In this document: piece after piece, positions 5,231 to 6,170 of the stretch | Layout of the letters: the number at the start of each line of letters is the position of its first letter | Position numbering within the stretch: position 1 is the stretch's first letter | Assembly (NCBI GenBank): GCA_003476465.1 | Contig: DMUE01000036.1 | Coordinates: forward strand, 1-6,170 | Origin: Microbacterium sp. | Lineage (GTDB): Bacteria; Actinomycetota; Actinomycetes; Actinomycetales; Microbacteriaceae | DNA length: 6,170 nucleotides | Direction: 5' to 3' | Notes under the pieces: model-generated | Databases searched by the model: none | What the model was told of the DNA's origin: nothing | What the model saw: only the letters and a program-made list of their open reading frames with translations | Position numbers and translations under genes: made by a program

Positions 5231-6112
5231 ATGAAGACGCATACACGCACCCTCGCCGCCATCGGCCTCGCCACGACGCTCACCCTCACCGCCGCCGCGT
5301 GCACCCCGGCGTCCGACAGTGAGCTCTCGCTCGATCTCATCCCGCACGTCCACGACGTCGCTTTCGACCCCGACGGCGCGCTGCTGGTCGGCGCACACAC
5401 CGGTGTCTACCGGGTCGACCCGACGACCGATGACACCTCCCTGGTCGGGAAGACCACCTTCGATGCGATGGGACTCACCGTCCACGCGGACACCATCCTC
5501 GCGTCCGGCCACCCTGACCCGGCCAACCAGGACCACACCTTCACAGCCCCCAACGTGGGCCTGGTCCGCTACAGCAACGCCGGCTGGGAACAGGTGTCGC
5601 TGGCCGGGGTCACCGACTTCCACCTGCTCGCCGCTACCGCCGCCGCCCCCGACTTCCTTCTCGGGCTTCCGTCCGACCGGGCGGTCCTCGCGGCGAGCAG
5701 GGATGCCGGGCAGACCTGGGAGGACCTTGGCCCGCTGACGGCACGGGACATCAGCATCGACCCGATGAAAGCCGATGTGGTCACTGCCACCACACCGGAG
5801 GGTCTGATGGTCAGCCGCGACGGCGGCATCACCTTCACCGCGGTCGCCAACGCCCCGGCGCTTCTGGTCATCACCGCCGACCCGACGGTGGAGGAGGGCG
5901 TCATCGGGGTCGATGCGGACGGCATGATCTGGACCGGAAGCACGTCGGAAGGGGCCGTCTGGAACACCGCCGGGCACGCCACCGGCGCCGCCTCGGCAAT
6001 CGCGGCCAGCTACGACGGCGCTGTCGCGATCGCTGACGAGGGCGGAGTTCGCATCACCACCGACGCCGGAAACACCTGGCGGACTGTCATCAGAACGGAC
6101 GCTTCACAATGA
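5231..6112 (+). CDS. Lipoprotein with Asp-box (BNR-like) beta-propeller repeats, 'F510_1955 family glycosylhydrolase'-like
   Basis: A 293-residue exported protein starting at ATG 5231 (AGGGAG at 5216-5221). The signal peptide has an Ala-rich h-region and a relaxed lipobox ending AAAC, so Cys24 is the likely lipid anchor. The opening HVHDVAFDPDGALLVGAHTGVYRV and the later ASGHPDP are blade-like segments I associate with the F510_1955 family. Three Asp-box repeats of the S/T-x-D-x-G-x-T-W/F kind are visible: SRDAGQTW (156-163), SRDGGITF (195-202) and TTDAGNTW (276-283). Asp-boxes are structural turns in sialidase- and sortilin-type propellers and do not show catalysis; I see no glycosidase active site, so the family name should not be read as function. 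The protein is poor in Met and Cys, so it is more likely a scaffold or binding partner than a copper sponge. Members do occur next to copper and DUF305 genes; the role is unknown. Confidence 0.75.
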   Translation: MKTHTRTLAAIGLATTLTLTAAACTPASDSELSLDLIPHVHDVAFDPDGALLVGAHTGVYRVDPTTDDTSLVGKTTFDAMGLTVHADTILASGHPDPANQDHTFTAPNVGLVRYSNAGWEQVSLAGVTDFHLLAATAAAPDFLLGLPSDRAVLAASRDAGQTWEDLGPLTARDISIDPMKADVVTATTPEGLMVSRDGGITFTAVANAPALLVITADPTVEEGVIGVDADGMIWTGSTSEGAVWNTAGHATGAASAIAASYDGAVAIADEGGVRITTDAGNTWRTVIRTDASQ

Positions 6113-6147
6113 ACCCCACGTCCAACCATCACCGAGAAGAGAAGACC

Positions 6148-6170
6148 ATGCGCCCGTATGGTGAGTTGAG
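6148..6170 (+). CDS. Start of a further gene, 3'-truncated by the window edge
   Basis: ATG 6148 (MRPYGEL...) follows a purine-rich stretch GAGAAGAG at 6134-6141 at good spacing and stays open to the end of the window. An in-frame ATG at 6109, overlapping the previous stop codon as ATGA, would add 13 polar residues (MNPTSNHHREEKT) and is the alternative start. Only 7 codons are visible from 6148, so no product can be named. The position suggests continuation of the same operon. Confidence 0.45.

Noticed and set aside
5081..5977. 298-codon open frame on the minus strand opposite the propeller lipoprotein
   Set aside because: Gly/Arg/Val-rich translation without domains; the + strand frame has a signal peptide, ribosome site and Asp-box repeats.

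Overview
The window reads as chromosomal or accessory DNA from a high-GC Actinomycetota, most like the Microbacteriaceae (Microbacterium/Leucobacter type). The grounds are strong G/C bias at third codon positions, a DUF6153-type gene (a family I know from actinobacteria), a CsoR repressor with an actinobacterial-style operator, and stem-loops without U-tracts between genes. The genus is an inference from resemblance. Every recognisable gene lies on the + strand, and almost all belong to a copper (Cu(I)) handling and resistance cluster.

Layout. 1-969: the 3' part of a very cysteine-rich four-helix copper-storage protein (Csp family), followed after 33 nt by a three-TM membrane protein with a short extracytoplasmic DUF305 domain. 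970-1097: a 128-nt regulatory gap with hairpin candidates, a CsoR-type palindrome (1070-1086) and an overlapping -10 element. 1098-4007: the core copper operon csoR - copZ-like chaperone - copA, in which the chaperone and the P1B-1 ATPase overlap by 4 nt (ATGA). 4079-6112: three accessory envelope genes, namely a DUF6153-type two-TM protein, a DUF305 lipoprotein, and a lipoprotein with Asp-box repeats resembling the 'F510_1955 family glycosylhydrolase' group. From about 6148 a further gene starts and runs off the end.

How it may work together. Excess Cu(I) releases CsoR from the operator, the operon is transcribed, the CopZ-like protein carries Cu(I) to CopA, and CopA pumps it out. The Csp protein would buffer Cu(I). 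The two DUF305 proteins and the DUF6153 protein place Met/His/Cys-rich ligand sites on the outer face of the membrane, where exported copper could be bound. The first half (CsoR/CopZ/CopA/Csp) follows established family knowledge. The envelope half is inference from context and residue composition.

The most notable non-coding features are a predicted leaderless csoR transcript whose -10 box is built into the operator, a strong GC-rich stem-loop in each of the three gaps downstream of copA, and an operator-like inverted repeat inside the last codons of copA. I found no tRNA, rRNA, CRISPR array, insertion sequence or transposase. No gap between genes exceeds 130 nt.
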